Shown: one piece after another, positions 24,747-33,279 of the stretch | Layout: every line of letters begins with the position of its first letter | Position numbering within the stretch: the first letter of the stretch is position 1 | Source: Mucilaginibacter phenanthrenivorans | GTDB taxonomy: Bacteria; Bacteroidota; Bacteroidia; Sphingobacteriales; Sphingobacteriaceae | NCBI RefSeq assembly: GCF_024721155.1 | Contig: NZ_JAHVAP010000020.1 | Span: 1 to 53,920, forward strand | Reading direction: 5' to 3' | Length of the DNA stretch: 53,920 nt | Program-made: the position numbers and the translations under genes | The notes under the pieces: generated by a model | What the model saw: the letters and a program-made list of their open reading frames with translations, nothing else | Databases searched by the model: none | Told to the model about the DNA's origin: nothing

Positions 24747-24821
24747 CGACGAGTAAATTTTTAGAATAAGATCAGTTTAGTTAGTTAAGATCGGCCTGCT
24801 AGTAACAGGCCGATTTTTTTT
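24747..24821 (+). ncRNA. Candidate small RNA or leader of about 75 nt
   Basis: A strong intrinsic terminator at 24790-24821 has no gene before it on its strand. A -7-like CACCTTTG (24739-24746, one mismatch to TAnnTTTG) lies about 45 bases before the hairpin. Transcription from there would give a 75-nt RNA ending in the T-tract. The next gene starts 46 bases downstream and has its own -7-like TACTTTAG (24846-24853), so this may be a free RNA rather than an attenuator. Confidence 0.4.
24790..24821 (+). terminator. Strong terminator with no upstream gene
   Basis: ATCGGCCTG, loop CTAGTAA, CAGGCCGAT form a 9-bp perfect stem followed by an unbroken T-tract. Confidence 0.85.
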
Positions 24822-24867
24822 CATCCCAGTTTCATCCTAAAACTATACTTTAGGCGTTTATATTAGA

Positions 24868-25773
24868 ATGAAAATAATAAAGCCTTTTTGTATTATCCTA
24901 TTCTTATTGATAAATACCGGCGTTTTTGCGCAAGCTGTAGATGTAACCGTGAGCTATGCCGCAAAATATAGGCTACGGCCGGATACCAATACAATCGTAC
25001 TTGTAAACAAATTTGATATAAGCAGCTTAAAAGTAAGCAATAAAAAGGCGCTTGCAGTGATGAAGGAAGCCGCTTACGCTGCCATAAGACACGGCGGATT
25101 TCAGCTCGGCGAACTGCCGCATACCAGGATAATTAATGTTGTTGATTCTGTGGGATTAACAGTAAACACCGATTCGATAAAACAGACCGCTGCAAAGTAT
25201 CACGCAAACTATGTGCTTGCCCTGACAAACTTCTCGGCAAAGATCACCGTTGGAGAAATTAGCGATTATGGTACCTCATACAACTCATCGCTGGTTACTA
25301 ACTTTATGTTGTATGAAGACAACGGCGTGTTTTTCCGTAAGCTAAACGGAACAGCTGAAGATCCGATTGAACAGCAATTGAATGCAGGTTTAATCATGTC
25401 GCTGATATTCCAGCCGACTATAAAAGGAAATAAAATGGCAATAAGAGTATCTGCAGAACATGCTTCTGAAAATGCAATGCAGGATTTTTTCCCTTACACG
25501 CTTACCCATACGCGCCCTCTGTTTAACGATAAGTTTTTACGCCCGATAAACCAGGAAATCATGAACGGCAACTTCGAAAAAGCCGATAGTTTGCTGCAGC
25601 CTTATTTAAAGGATATCGACGCAAAAGTTGCCTCCAGGGCTGCTTACACACTTGCTATTGTTTATGAGTCTGAAAATAACTTAGAGGATGCAACCGACAT
25701 GGCAAATGAATCGAACACAAAAAATAAAAACGGGTATGCCGAAGCTATGCTGGCTGATCTAAAGGAGGAGTAA
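24868..25773 (+). CDS. Exported protein of unknown function (DUF6340-like)
   Basis: 301 residues. A signal peptide (about 1-22, ending VFAQA) leads to a protein with no catalytic motif I know. The opening AVDVTVSYAAKYRLRPDTNTIVLVNKFD and a central region comparing stored values recall the Bacteroidota DUF6340 family. The last 70 residues look like a short TPR-like helical repeat (NFEKADSLLQPYLKDIDAKV). It may be an envelope protein. Its 3' end overlaps the convergent GNAT gene by 29 bases. Confidence 0.65.
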   Translation: MKIIKPFCIILFLLINTGVFAQAVDVTVSYAAKYRLRPDTNTIVLVNKFDISSLKVSNKKALAVMKEAAYAAIRHGGFQLGELPHTRIINVVDSVGLTVNTDSIKQTAAKYHANYVLALTNFSAKITVGEISDYGTSYNSSLVTNFMLYEDNGVFFRKLNGTAEDPIEQQLNAGLIMSLIFQPTIKGNKMAIRVSAEHASENAMQDFFPYTLTHTRPLFNDKFLRPINQEIMNGNFEKADSLLQPYLKDIDAKVASRAAYTLAIVYESENNLEDATDMANESNTKNKNGYAEAMLADLKEE

Positions 25774-26188
25774 TCATCTTCTCCATAATTTCGTAATCAA
25801 TATCGTTTTTTGTAAACAGATTGCCTGTCCGGATAAATCCGAGCTTAAGGTAAAATCCGGTAGCATCAACCCGGGCATTACACCATAGACGACCGCCACC
25901 GTTTTCTTCTACATGCTTTACTACCTGGGCTAGTAAGCTTTGTCCAATCCCTTTTTTCTGCATCGAAGCGTCGACAGCCAGCTTCCGAAATTGAAATTCA
26001 GATCCATTTTGAAACAATGAAACCACGCCCGCTAACCTATCATCCACAAAAGCACCAAAATGGATCCCGTCAGCATCCTCATCCATCTCCATTTCATGCT
26101 TCATTTTACCCGGGTAAAGCACATCCCTGCGTAATTGCCAGGTATGCTCCGGCCTTATCTGCTCGATTGAGGGGCTGATATTGTCCAT
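25745..26188 (-). CDS. GNAT-family N-acetyltransferase
   Basis: 147 residues. FRKLAVDASMQKKGIGQSLL (about 68-87) is the acetyl-CoA binding motif A, and ARVDATGFYLKLGFIRTG is motif B. Small GNATs of this kind acetylate unknown amines. The last 29 bases overlap the end of the convergent gene at 24868-25773. Confidence 0.88.
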   Translation of the reverse strand: MDNISPSIEQIRPEHTWQLRRDVLYPGKMKHEMEMDEDADGIHFGAFVDDRLAGVVSLFQNGSEFQFRKLAVDASMQKKGIGQSLLAQVVKHVEENGGGRLWCNARVDATGFYLKLGFIRTGNLFTKNDIDYEIMEKMITPPLDQPA

Positions 26189-26192
26189 TTTC

Positions 26193-26224
26193 CTAACTAA
26201 TCTCTGGTCTCTAGCCTCTGATCA
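26193..26224. repeat. Heptamer-phased repeat between two minus-strand genes
   Basis: Read on the minus strand it is AGTGATC, AGAGGCT, AGAGACC, AGAGATT, AGT: the same heptamer family found in the ribosomal operon. It fills nearly the whole 36-base gap. Confidence 0.55.
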
Positions 26225-27766
26225 CTATAGAGGTATATTCCCATGCTTCTTCCTCGGGTTATTCACCACCTTATTTTCCAGCATCTTAAAGGCATGGATC
26301 AGTTTTACCCGGGTTTCAGCCGGTTCTATCACCTCGTCAATAAAACCACGCTCCGCGGCACGATAGGGATTGGCAAAAATATCTGAATATTTTAGTTCCA
26401 TTTCCTTCCACTTGGCTTCCTTATCCTCTGCAGCATTGATCTCGCGTTTAAAAATAATTTCCGCTGCGCCTTTGGCGCCCATTACTGCAATTTCTGCAGT
26501 TGGCCAGGCGTAATTCATATCTGCACCGATGTGCTTGGAGTTCATTACATCATAGGCTCCGCCATAGGCCTTGCGGGTTATCACGGTAATGCGTGGTACA
26601 GTCGCTTCGCAGAATGAATACAGTAGTTTAGCGCCGTTTGTGATAATGGCGTTCCACTCCTGGTCGGTGCCCGGCAAAAAACCAGGTACATCTTCAAACA
26701 CCAGCAGCGGAATATTAAAGCTATCGCAAAAGCGAACAAACCTGGCGCCCTTTGTTGAAGAATTAATATCCAATACACCGGCCAAAAATGCAGGCTGATT
26801 GGCTACGATCCCAATACTGCGCCCTGCCAGTCGTGCAAAGCCCACAACAATATTTTCTGCAAAATCCTTATGTACCTCTAAAAATGATCCTTCGTCAATT
26901 ACATGATCTATTACTTCTCTTATGTCGTAAGGTTGTGACGCATTTTCGGGCATTATTGTATTTAGCGCTTCGCGTAATTCGTTTTTTATTTCGTAAGGCA
27001 GGGCAGGAGCTGTATCCTCGCAATTTTGCGGCATATAACTCAAAAGTTTTTTTACATTTTGAATCGCCTCAATCTCGTTGGCACAGGCAAAATGCGTAAC
27101 ACCCGATTTGGTGGCGTGGGTAGTTGCCCCGCCCAACTCCTCGGATGTAACTACCTCATGCGTTACCGTTTTCACCACGTTTGGGCCGGTGACAAACATG
27201 TAGCTGGTGTTTTCCACCATCAAAATAAAATCAGTTATCGCAGGGGAGTAAACAGCGCCTCCAGCACAAGGCCCGAGGATAGCGGAGATCTGCGGCACCA
27301 CGCCCGAAGCCATGGTGTTTTTATAAAAGATATCAGCGTAGCCCCCTAATGACACGACGCCCTCCTGGATGCGAGCGCCGCCTGAGTCGTTCAAACCCAC
27401 TACAGGTGCGCCGTTCTTCATGGCAAGGTCCATTATTTTGCAGATCTTCTCTGCATGTGTTTCAGAAAGCGAACCGCCAAACACGGTGAAATCCTGCGAG
27501 AAAACATAAACCAACCGGCCATTGACAGTCCCATAACCAGTTACGACACCATCCCCTGGATATTTTTCCTTTTCCATTCCAAAATCAGTGGACCGGTGCG
27601 AAACCAGCATCCCTATTTCCTGGAACGAGCCTTCGTCCATCAAGAAATGTAAGCGCTCGCGCGCGGTAAGTTTCCCTTTTTTATGCTGACCTTCAATACG
27701 CGCCTTCCCGCCGCCTAAAAGGGCCTCTTCGCGCTTTTTATTTAATAGCTTTATCTTATTATCCAC
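26225..27766 (-). CDS. Acyl-CoA carboxylase beta subunit (propionyl-CoA carboxylase type)
   Basis: 513 residues, full carboxyltransferase. It moves a carboxyl group from biotin to propionyl-CoA to make methylmalonyl-CoA. NDSGGARIQEG (126-136) and GPCAGGA (165-171) form the N-domain oxyanion site and YGGAYDVM (401-408) the C-domain one; Asp406 is at the position linked to short-chain preference in Streptomyces enzymes. The alpha and biotin-carrier subunits are not in this window. It could also serve a methylmalonyl-CoA decarboxylase complex. Confidence 0.9.
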   Translation of the reverse strand: MDNKIKLLNKKREEALLGGGKARIEGQHKKGKLTARERLHFLMDEGSFQEIGMLVSHRSTDFGMEKEKYPGDGVVTGYGTVNGRLVYVFSQDFTVFGGSLSETHAEKICKIMDLAMKNGAPVVGLNDSGGARIQEGVVSLGGYADIFYKNTMASGVVPQISAILGPCAGGAVYSPAITDFILMVENTSYMFVTGPNVVKTVTHEVVTSEELGGATTHATKSGVTHFACANEIEAIQNVKKLLSYMPQNCEDTAPALPYEIKNELREALNTIMPENASQPYDIREVIDHVIDEGSFLEVHKDFAENIVVGFARLAGRSIGIVANQPAFLAGVLDINSSTKGARFVRFCDSFNIPLLVFEDVPGFLPGTDQEWNAIITNGAKLLYSFCEATVPRITVITRKAYGGAYDVMNSKHIGADMNYAWPTAEIAVMGAKGAAEIIFKREINAAEDKEAKWKEMELKYSDIFANPYRAAERGFIDEVIEPAETRVKLIHAFKMLENKVVNNPRKKHGNIPL

Positions 27767-27801
27767 AGTATCGGTTTATGTATGCAAGATGGTAATTTTA
27801 G

Positions 27802-27836
27802 GTGAAAGCTGAAAGGTAAAAGGCGAAAGGTAAGGA
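27802..27836. repeat. Degenerate heptamer array
   Basis: Five units in exact seven-base phase (GTGAAAG, CTGAAAG, GTAAAAG, GCGAAAG, GTAAGGA) lie in the divergent gap between the carboxylase and antiporter genes. A second, looser array of ATGAAC-type units follows at about 27869-27900. Confidence 0.55.
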
Positions 27837-27924
27837 AACAAGGTTTAACAACTTCGCCATCTCGTTACCAATGAACTAATGAACCAGTAAACGAATGAAC
27901 ATTTTATATTAAATTCGTTCCCAA

Positions 27925-29151
27925 ATGGAAGCGTACCATATCATATCCGTCCTCATATTTTTAACGGCAGTTTTTGCTTACGTAAATGATCGCTGGATAA
28001 AATGGCCGCCTACCATCGGCATCATGGTTATTTCGTTGCTGTCATCCATTTTTATAGCTATCGCCGGAAATATCATACCTGTTATTTCATCAAAGGCTTT
28101 GCTCATGGTTTCGAACATCAATTTTGAGCAGGTACTAATGAAGATAATGTTGAGCTTCCTGCTATTTGCAGGTTCTTTACATATTGATGCTGCAAAACTT
28201 AAAAAGGAATTTTGGCCGGTGATGCTGATGGCGACCGTCGGCACGTTTATCTCTACTTTTTTAGTGAGTATAATGTCGTATTATCTTTTCCAGGTTTTTG
28301 GACTTTACATCCCCTATATTTATTGTTTGTTGTTTGGCGCATTGATCTCGCCGACTGACCCTATCGCCGTAATGGGAATCCTTAAACAAGCAGGGATCCC
28401 TAAAACACTCGAAATGAAAATAGCAGGCGAATCGCTTTTTAACGATGGTGTCGGTGTAGTGGTTTTCCTGACCATATTTGAAGTCGCTGTAAATGGTACC
28501 GACAAGTTTTCCCTTGGCAATACGGCTGTTCTTTTTTTAAAGGAAGCAGGTGGAGGGATTTTATTTGGGGCAATGCTAGGCTATCTGGCGCACCTGCTCA
28601 TAAAATCAATAGACAATTACCGCGTAGAAGTATTGATCACATTAACGGTTGTTATGTGTGGCTATTCCGTGGCCGATCATTTTCATTTGTCAGGACCGCT
28701 GGCAATTATCATCGCCGGTATTATTATGGGCACCAAGGGAAAGGGTGAGGGGCTTTCCGAAATTTCGCGCGATTATCTGGAAAAATTCTGGGACCTTACC
28801 GACGAGATCTTTAACGCCATCCTATTCCTGCTGATAGGCCTGGAAATGCTGATCATCAAAGTAAACCCAACCATTATGATCATTGGCTGCATTATGGTTG
28901 CCGTGGTTTTGCTGGCGCGACTGGTCTGTGTAGCGTTCCCGGTGATGTTTCTGAAGATTTGGATAAAATTTGAAAAGAATGCCATTCTGATGTTAACCTG
29001 GGGTGGGCTAAGAGGTGGCCTTTCCGTAGCGATGGCGCTGTCCATCCCGGCGGCTATGCACCGCGATGAATTTGTTTTGATTACCTATGTTATAGTCGTA
29101 TTTTCTATCATAGTGCAGGGACTTACTATTGGTAAATTAGCGAAAGTCTGA
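27925..29151 (+). CDS. Na+/H+ antiporter, CPA1 (NhaP) family
   Basis: 408 residues, about 12 membrane segments, inner membrane. GALISPTDPIAVMGILKQAG (about 139-158) and GESLFNDGVGVVVFL (about 167-181) carry the Asp and Asn residues that bind the ion in CPA1 exchangers, and WGGLRGGLSVAMALSIP near residue 370 is a further family mark. It exchanges sodium or potassium for protons, controlling pH and salt. There is no long cytoplasmic tail. The stop TGA falls in the first unit of the heptanucleotide repeat, so repeat number cannot alter the protein. Confidence 0.93.
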   Translation: MEAYHIISVLIFLTAVFAYVNDRWIKWPPTIGIMVISLLSSIFIAIAGNIIPVISSKALLMVSNINFEQVLMKIMLSFLLFAGSLHIDAAKLKKEFWPVMLMATVGTFISTFLVSIMSYYLFQVFGLYIPYIYCLLFGALISPTDPIAVMGILKQAGIPKTLEMKIAGESLFNDGVGVVVFLTIFEVAVNGTDKFSLGNTAVLFLKEAGGGILFGAMLGYLAHLLIKSIDNYRVEVLITLTVVMCGYSVADHFHLSGPLAIIIAGIIMGTKGKGEGLSEISRDYLEKFWDLTDEIFNAILFLLIGLEMLIIKVNPTIMIIGCIMVAVVLLARLVCVAFPVMFLKIWIKFEKNAILMLTWGGLRGGLSVAMALSIPAAMHRDEFVLITYVIVVFSIIVQGLTIGKLAKV

Positions 29152-29227
29152 AGTCTGAAGTCTGAAGTCTGAAGTCTGAAGTCTGAAGTCTGAAGTCTGA
29201 AGTCTGAAGTCTGAAGTCTGAAGTCTG
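29144..29227. repeat. Perfect heptanucleotide tandem repeat, 12 copies
   Basis: AAGTCTG is repeated twelve times without a mismatch over 84 bases. It begins within the last codons of the antiporter gene. Such a perfect array is likely to vary in copy number between strains. Confidence 0.97.
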
Positions 29228-29273
29228 AAGGTGATTATGTTAAGTAGAAAGAGACCTTATCAGCAAAATATTT

Positions 29274-29300
29274 CTTTCGGACTTCCCCGACTTTCGGACT
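29274..29300. repeat. Degenerate copy of the AAGTCCG-type repeat
   Basis: Read on the minus strand this is AGTCCGAAAGTCGGGGAAGT followed by CCGAAAG, related to the heptamer array 50 bases away and to 41014-41052. Confidence 0.5.
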
Positions 29301-29393
29301 AAATTGTAACTCCATTGTTACCTCTCTATAAATCAATGGATTAAACCTGGTATTGAATTGGGCGTCTAACCCGTACAACCAATTCAAACCACT

Positions 29394-30080
29394 ATGAAAA
29401 ATATCACACTAGTATTTTTGATCCTTATCTGTTTTCAAAATACATTCGCCCAACTCAACACGCAAAATGTACAGGATGAAATGTTTACCATTTCGGCCGG
29501 ACCCAACAGAATGTTCCTGAATAACCGCGACTTTAATGCCTGGACGGCAGCGAACTATAATTTGCTTGAAAAGATTTCAACAGGTTTTAGAGTTGACCTT
29601 AGTTTTATTGGAAGGAAATATGACGCCGGGTTGTTGTTGGGGGGCGATTCAAAGCTCACAACCGTACTTGGGTATTTTGGGGCTAAGCTCACCAATAAGT
29701 ACAGCAGTATCTCATCCTGGCTGAACGTAGAAGCTGGAGAGATCTATGCAGTTTATAAAGATATTGCCCCGGTTAACTACGTACTCATTCACCGGGAGAT
29801 AGGGAAGGACCTGGAATTGCATTATGGTGCCGGCTATATCGGGCTCTCCAGCAAAAACTATCTTAATTTTTTACACTGGAACATTAAAATAGGCAAGGGG
29901 GCCATCCCCGTTAACGCAGGTTTTTATGCTTCGGTGGGCTTTACCCCCTTTGCCCGGAACTGGAGATATGGCTATTATAAATATACAGACAGTGATACCA
30001 CTTTTAAAAGCCGAAAGGTTAACTCAATACCTAAGCTTAGTAAAGTTTATGCAAATACAGGGGTATTTATTGGGTTTTGA
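29394..30080 (+). CDS. Exported protein, probable outer-membrane beta-barrel
   Basis: 228 residues. A signal peptide (about 1-19, ending TFAQ) is followed by alternating polar and hydrophobic strands rich in Tyr and Gly and a C-terminal Phe (NTGVFIGF), as in outer-membrane barrels. No specific family or function is recognised. Confidence 0.6.
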   Translation: MKNITLVFLILICFQNTFAQLNTQNVQDEMFTISAGPNRMFLNNRDFNAWTAANYNLLEKISTGFRVDLSFIGRKYDAGLLLGGDSKLTTVLGYFGAKLTNKYSSISSWLNVEAGEIYAVYKDIAPVNYVLIHREIGKDLELHYGAGYIGLSSKNYLNFLHWNIKIGKGAIPVNAGFYASVGFTPFARNWRYGYYKYTDSDTTFKSRKVNSIPKLSKVYANTGVFIGF

Positions 30081-30156
30081 TCTTGTGGCGCAGTAAACGG
30101 TTCTCATTAAAAACAAAAACATTGCCGGTAATGTTGCCTTTATAAAAGCAAGCAAC

Positions 30157-30426
30157 ATGAACCCGTACCAGCAAAAATGGATTGAAGTTTTAAGAAGCGC
30201 CAATATCCCGCATTGGACAATTGAGGCGCAGGATGAAAATATCTATGTAGAAATGCCGCACGTTACCGACCTGAAATTAATAAGAGACAACCTTCCCTCA
30301 ACACTTGGCGCAATGTCACTGGATATTGATGAACCGAAGGCGCGGTTGAAATTTATCTTTCACAACGGGTATGAAACCTTTGAGTACATCCTAAATCCGA
30401 ACAACAAAGATTTAAACGAGGAATAA
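30157..30426 (+). CDS. Small conserved-looking protein of unknown function
   Basis: 89 residues, acidic, no signal peptide or membrane segment. It alternates predicted strands and a helix (IPHWTIEAQDENIYVEMPHV; LKLIRDNLPSTLGAM) like a small alpha/beta cytoplasmic protein. It lies 76 bases after the barrel gene with no clear link. I do not recognise a family. Confidence 0.55.
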   Translation: MNPYQQKWIEVLRSANIPHWTIEAQDENIYVEMPHVTDLKLIRDNLPSTLGAMSLDIDEPKARLKFIFHNGYETFEYILNPNNKDLNEE

Positions 30427-30458
30427 AATCCGGGAAATCTGCTTAATCCCGGTTCGGC

Positions 30459-31643
30459 TTAATCCTGGTCCAGTTTTGCCCGCGTTGAAAGCACAACAAC
30501 GCTAATGCCCATCACTGCTATAAATGCAAACGATGCCCTGAGCGTAGCCAGCCCGGCTATAAAACCTATTACCGGCGGGCCAACCAGGAAACCTATAAAC
30601 CCAATGGTTGAAACAGCTGCCAGCGCCACGCCCGCCGACATGGTTTTTGATCTCCCTGCCGCACTATAAACCATAGGTACAACGGACGAAACGCCTGCAC
30701 CCACTAACAGAAAGCCGGCCATTGCTGTATAAAAATAAGGAAAGATAAGCGATATCAGCAGTCCTGTTGCAGTTAGCGTTCCGCTTACCTGTAACGTGCG
30801 TTTTAATCCGAAACGATGTGCAAACCAGTCGGCAATAAACCGGCCTCCCGCCATGGTAAGCATAAATGCCGTAAAACCGGCCCCCTGCAAGGCAATGGGA
30901 GCGTCAACTACCTTCTTAAAATAGATAACACTCCAGTCGAACATTGCACCCTCGCAAATCATTGAGCAAAATGCAATGCTGCCCAATGTAAGCAATGGCA
31001 CCATTAACCTTAGTTTCTGCCGGATTGAAACTTTTGTTTCCGATCCGGTTTTTAAAATACCTGAATCATTATTTAAATAGCGCGAGGCAGCAATAACGCC
31101 CGCAGCGAGGATAACAAGAATTATAATAAAGTGATGAAAAGGATCAACCTTGTTGGCGATCATTATGGTACCGATACCTGCCCCGGTAAAGCCAGCAAGG
31201 CTCCATAAACCATGAAAGGAAGCCATAATAGGCTTTTCATATAGCCTTTCGGCGGCAACAGCCTGCGTATTAACGGAGATATTAACCGCATTGCTTGAAA
31301 ATCCAAAGCAAACCAGGCAAATGATCAGTTGAAATGTATTTTGTGCACGACCCAGGCTAATCAGGCAAACACCGTAAACCAAAATAGCGGCAAGCAGCAA
31401 TTTTTTACTGCCAATTTTTGTGATCACCCAACCCGAAAACGGCAGCGATAACATCAAACCAACGGGCAACGAGAAAAGTACGGCACCAAGGGCAGCATCC
31501 GTTAACCCCAGGTTTTGCTGAACGGTTGCAATCCGTGACGCCCAACTTGAAAAACACAGCCCGGCCATAAAAAATAAAACCCCCACAGCAATGCGGAGCC
31601 TTACTTTTGATACGGGTTGTTGAAGCGTGATTGAATCCATCAT
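30459..31643 (-). CDS. Major facilitator superfamily transporter
   Basis: 394 residues, 12 predicted membrane segments. The N-terminal FFMAGLCFSSWASRIATVQQNLGLTDAALG and the loop FSGWVITKIGSKKLLL fit the YbjJ-like branch of MFS proteins. The substrate is unknown, perhaps a sugar or drug. A perfect 16-bp palindrome sits eight bases before the start codon, so expression is likely controlled by a repressor or an RNA hairpin. Confidence 0.85.
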   Translation of the reverse strand: MMDSITLQQPVSKVRLRIAVGVLFFMAGLCFSSWASRIATVQQNLGLTDAALGAVLFSLPVGLMLSLPFSGWVITKIGSKKLLLAAILVYGVCLISLGRAQNTFQLIICLVCFGFSSNAVNISVNTQAVAAERLYEKPIMASFHGLWSLAGFTGAGIGTIMIANKVDPFHHFIIILVILAAGVIAASRYLNNDSGILKTGSETKVSIRQKLRLMVPLLTLGSIAFCSMICEGAMFDWSVIYFKKVVDAPIALQGAGFTAFMLTMAGGRFIADWFAHRFGLKRTLQVSGTLTATGLLISLIFPYFYTAMAGFLLVGAGVSSVVPMVYSAAGRSKTMSAGVALAAVSTIGFIGFLVGPPVIGFIAGLATLRASFAFIAVMGISVVVLSTRAKLDQD

Positions 31644-31651
31644 TATAAACG

Positions 31652-31688
31652 GGATCTTCTTAGTGTATTTTTTACACTAAGAAGATCC
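31652..31688. promoter_or_regulatory. Perfect 16-bp palindrome, likely operator of the MFS gene
   Basis: GGATCTTCTTAGTGTA and TACACTAAGAAGATCC are exact complements around TTTTT. The inner TTAGTGTA / TACACTAA resembles dimer-binding operators of GntR-type regulators. Its place against the start codon suits a repressor block or a translational hairpin. No regulator gene is adjacent. Confidence 0.65.
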
Positions 31689-31781
31689 TATACAAATGTA
31701 AGGAAATTTGTTAAAACGTAAAGTTAAGCTAATGTCAAATACTTCCCGGGAATAGAAATCGCAGGGCGCTGTGAATCAAAA

Positions 31782-32279
31782 CTATATGGTTATGTTAAAC
31801 GAGCCGGTTATACCAGTAGTTGTTGCGTTGGTATTCAGGTCAATCAGGTCGGTTGTAAACGTCCCTTTAATGGTGCCATGCATGCCATCTGCGCTGGTTA
31901 CGTTCAATTCTGTTACCGTAACTTTACCACTATCACCAAGTAAACCGTTGATGTAAAGTAAATCAATATTATATGTTCCAGCTTTGTTGTTGCTGAAGGA
32001 GAGTGAAAAACCACCCGATTGGGTTGTTCCGCCTAGTATCTGTGTGTTTCCATTGGGTGAAGTTGTCGGATCAGCTGCTATCACCTGGAAAAATGCAAGT
32101 TTAAGGGTTGTTGTCGTACCGCTGATGGTGTAAGTTATCGTACTGCCGTTGTCAACCAGTTTACCGCTGGTGCCGGTACTTGTGCTGCCCGCCGGGTAAA
32201 TCGGCGGATCTAATTTGCAACCAGAAATACTTGCGATTATTATTAGCGAAGCAAAAATTTTATAGTAGATTTTTCTCAT
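31782..32279 (-). CDS. Lipoprotein of unknown function
   Basis: 165 residues. A lipoprotein signal ends at the lipobox SISGC (Cys21), followed by KLDPPIYPAG. The rest is Thr/Ser/Gly-rich with beta-strand character and no catalytic motif. Lipidation and placement in the outer or inner membrane are expected. It resembles short Bacteroidota lipoproteins of the DUF3823 kind in style only. Confidence 0.65.
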   Translation of the reverse strand: MRKIYYKIFASLIIIASISGCKLDPPIYPAGSTSTGTSGKLVDNGSTITYTISGTTTTLKLAFFQVIAADPTTSPNGNTQILGGTTQSGGFSLSFSNNKAGTYNIDLLYINGLLGDSGKVTVTELNVTSADGMHGTIKGTFTTDLIDLNTNATTTGITGSFNITI

Positions 32280-32484
32280 ATCGTCATTTTTATTGTGCGA
32301 TTTAAGCTGCTTAAATATAAGTTAATTATTTACAGGATTAAATACCTGTTAATAAATAATTTACAATTTTTTTGTTGATGAAACCAACGTTTTTTTAAGC
32401 ACAGCTAACCGTACGCAGTATACGTAACCTGCTTTTAAAGTGTTGCAGGCATAAGCGTAAAAACTACTTTATATTTCTGTTGAG

Positions 32485-33192
32485 TTAATTGCAGTCGCCG
32501 TCAGGCCCGCATGATTCGCCGTCGATGATTTCGAACTTTGGTTTTGGGTTTTCAAGTTGCCATTCACCGAAGGCTTTCTGTAAGGTTTGTTCAAAAACAG
32601 GTACAGCCTGTGCGCCCGAGATAGCATATTTATTGTTCAGAACAAAAAACGGAACACCCTGGATGCCCAGGTATTGCGCGGTATCAATATCGTGTTTAAC
32701 ATCACTTGCGTAAGCATCACCTTCTAAAACCTGCTTTACTCCAGCAGGATCAAGGCCTATTGACTGCCCCAGTTCAATTAAAACATTATTGTCGTCGATG
32801 TTTTTGCTGTCGGTAAAATAGGCTTTAAACAAGGCTTCTTCTGCCTCAATACCCAAGCCTTTACTTTTTGCGAAATGGCTAAACCGATGAGCCTTAAAAC
32901 TATTTGCAACCACGGCCTTATCAAGATGGTAAGTTAAACCTGCTTCGGCAGCCATTTTAGTCACGTGGTCATTCATTTGGCTGGCGTGGTCAATGGTCCA
33001 GCCTTTTTTATCGGCCAGGTATTGATTTATGTTGATGGAGGTATCAGTTTCCAAATCGGGGTTAAGCTGGAAGCTTTTCCATTCTATTTCTACCTGGTCC
33101 TTATTATCAAAATGCTGTAAGGCATCCTCAAACCTGCGTTTGCCGATATAGCAAAACGGGCACATCACATCGCTCCAAATTTCAACTTTCAT
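32485..33192 (-). CDS. DsbA-family oxidoreductase, FrnE type
   Basis: 235 residues, cytoplasmic. The thioredoxin-fold start MKVEIWSDVMCPFCYIGKRR has the CPFC active site at residues 11-14. An inserted helical domain is followed by GIQGVPFFVLNNKYAISGAQ with the cis-Pro loop. FrnE-like proteins act as disulfide isomerases in stress or secondary metabolism. The tail ESCGPDGDC adds two further Cys, which may be a metal or redox site. Confidence 0.88.
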   Translation of the reverse strand: MKVEIWSDVMCPFCYIGKRRFEDALQHFDNKDQVEIEWKSFQLNPDLETDTSININQYLADKKGWTIDHASQMNDHVTKMAAEAGLTYHLDKAVVANSFKAHRFSHFAKSKGLGIEAEEALFKAYFTDSKNIDDNNVLIELGQSIGLDPAGVKQVLEGDAYASDVKHDIDTAQYLGIQGVPFFVLNNKYAISGAQAVPVFEQTLQKAFGEWQLENPKPKFEIIDGESCGPDGDCN

Positions 33193-33210
33193 AGCTTTAT
33201 TTTAGTATTG

Positions 33211-33218
33211 CAAAGTTA
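33211..33218 (-). promoter_or_regulatory. -7 element before the FrnE-type gene
   Basis: TAACTTTG on the minus strand matches TAnnTTTG exactly, 18 bases before the start codon. A clear upstream TTTG is lacking. Confidence 0.45.
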
Positions 33219-33279
33219 AATGACTACTTTAACAACACCGTAAGCAAAAAGTAAACTTTACCACCACATCCATCTAAAA

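Noticed and set aside
29144..29227. CRISPR array
   Set aside because: The repeats are contiguous 7-base units without spacers, and no cas genes are present.
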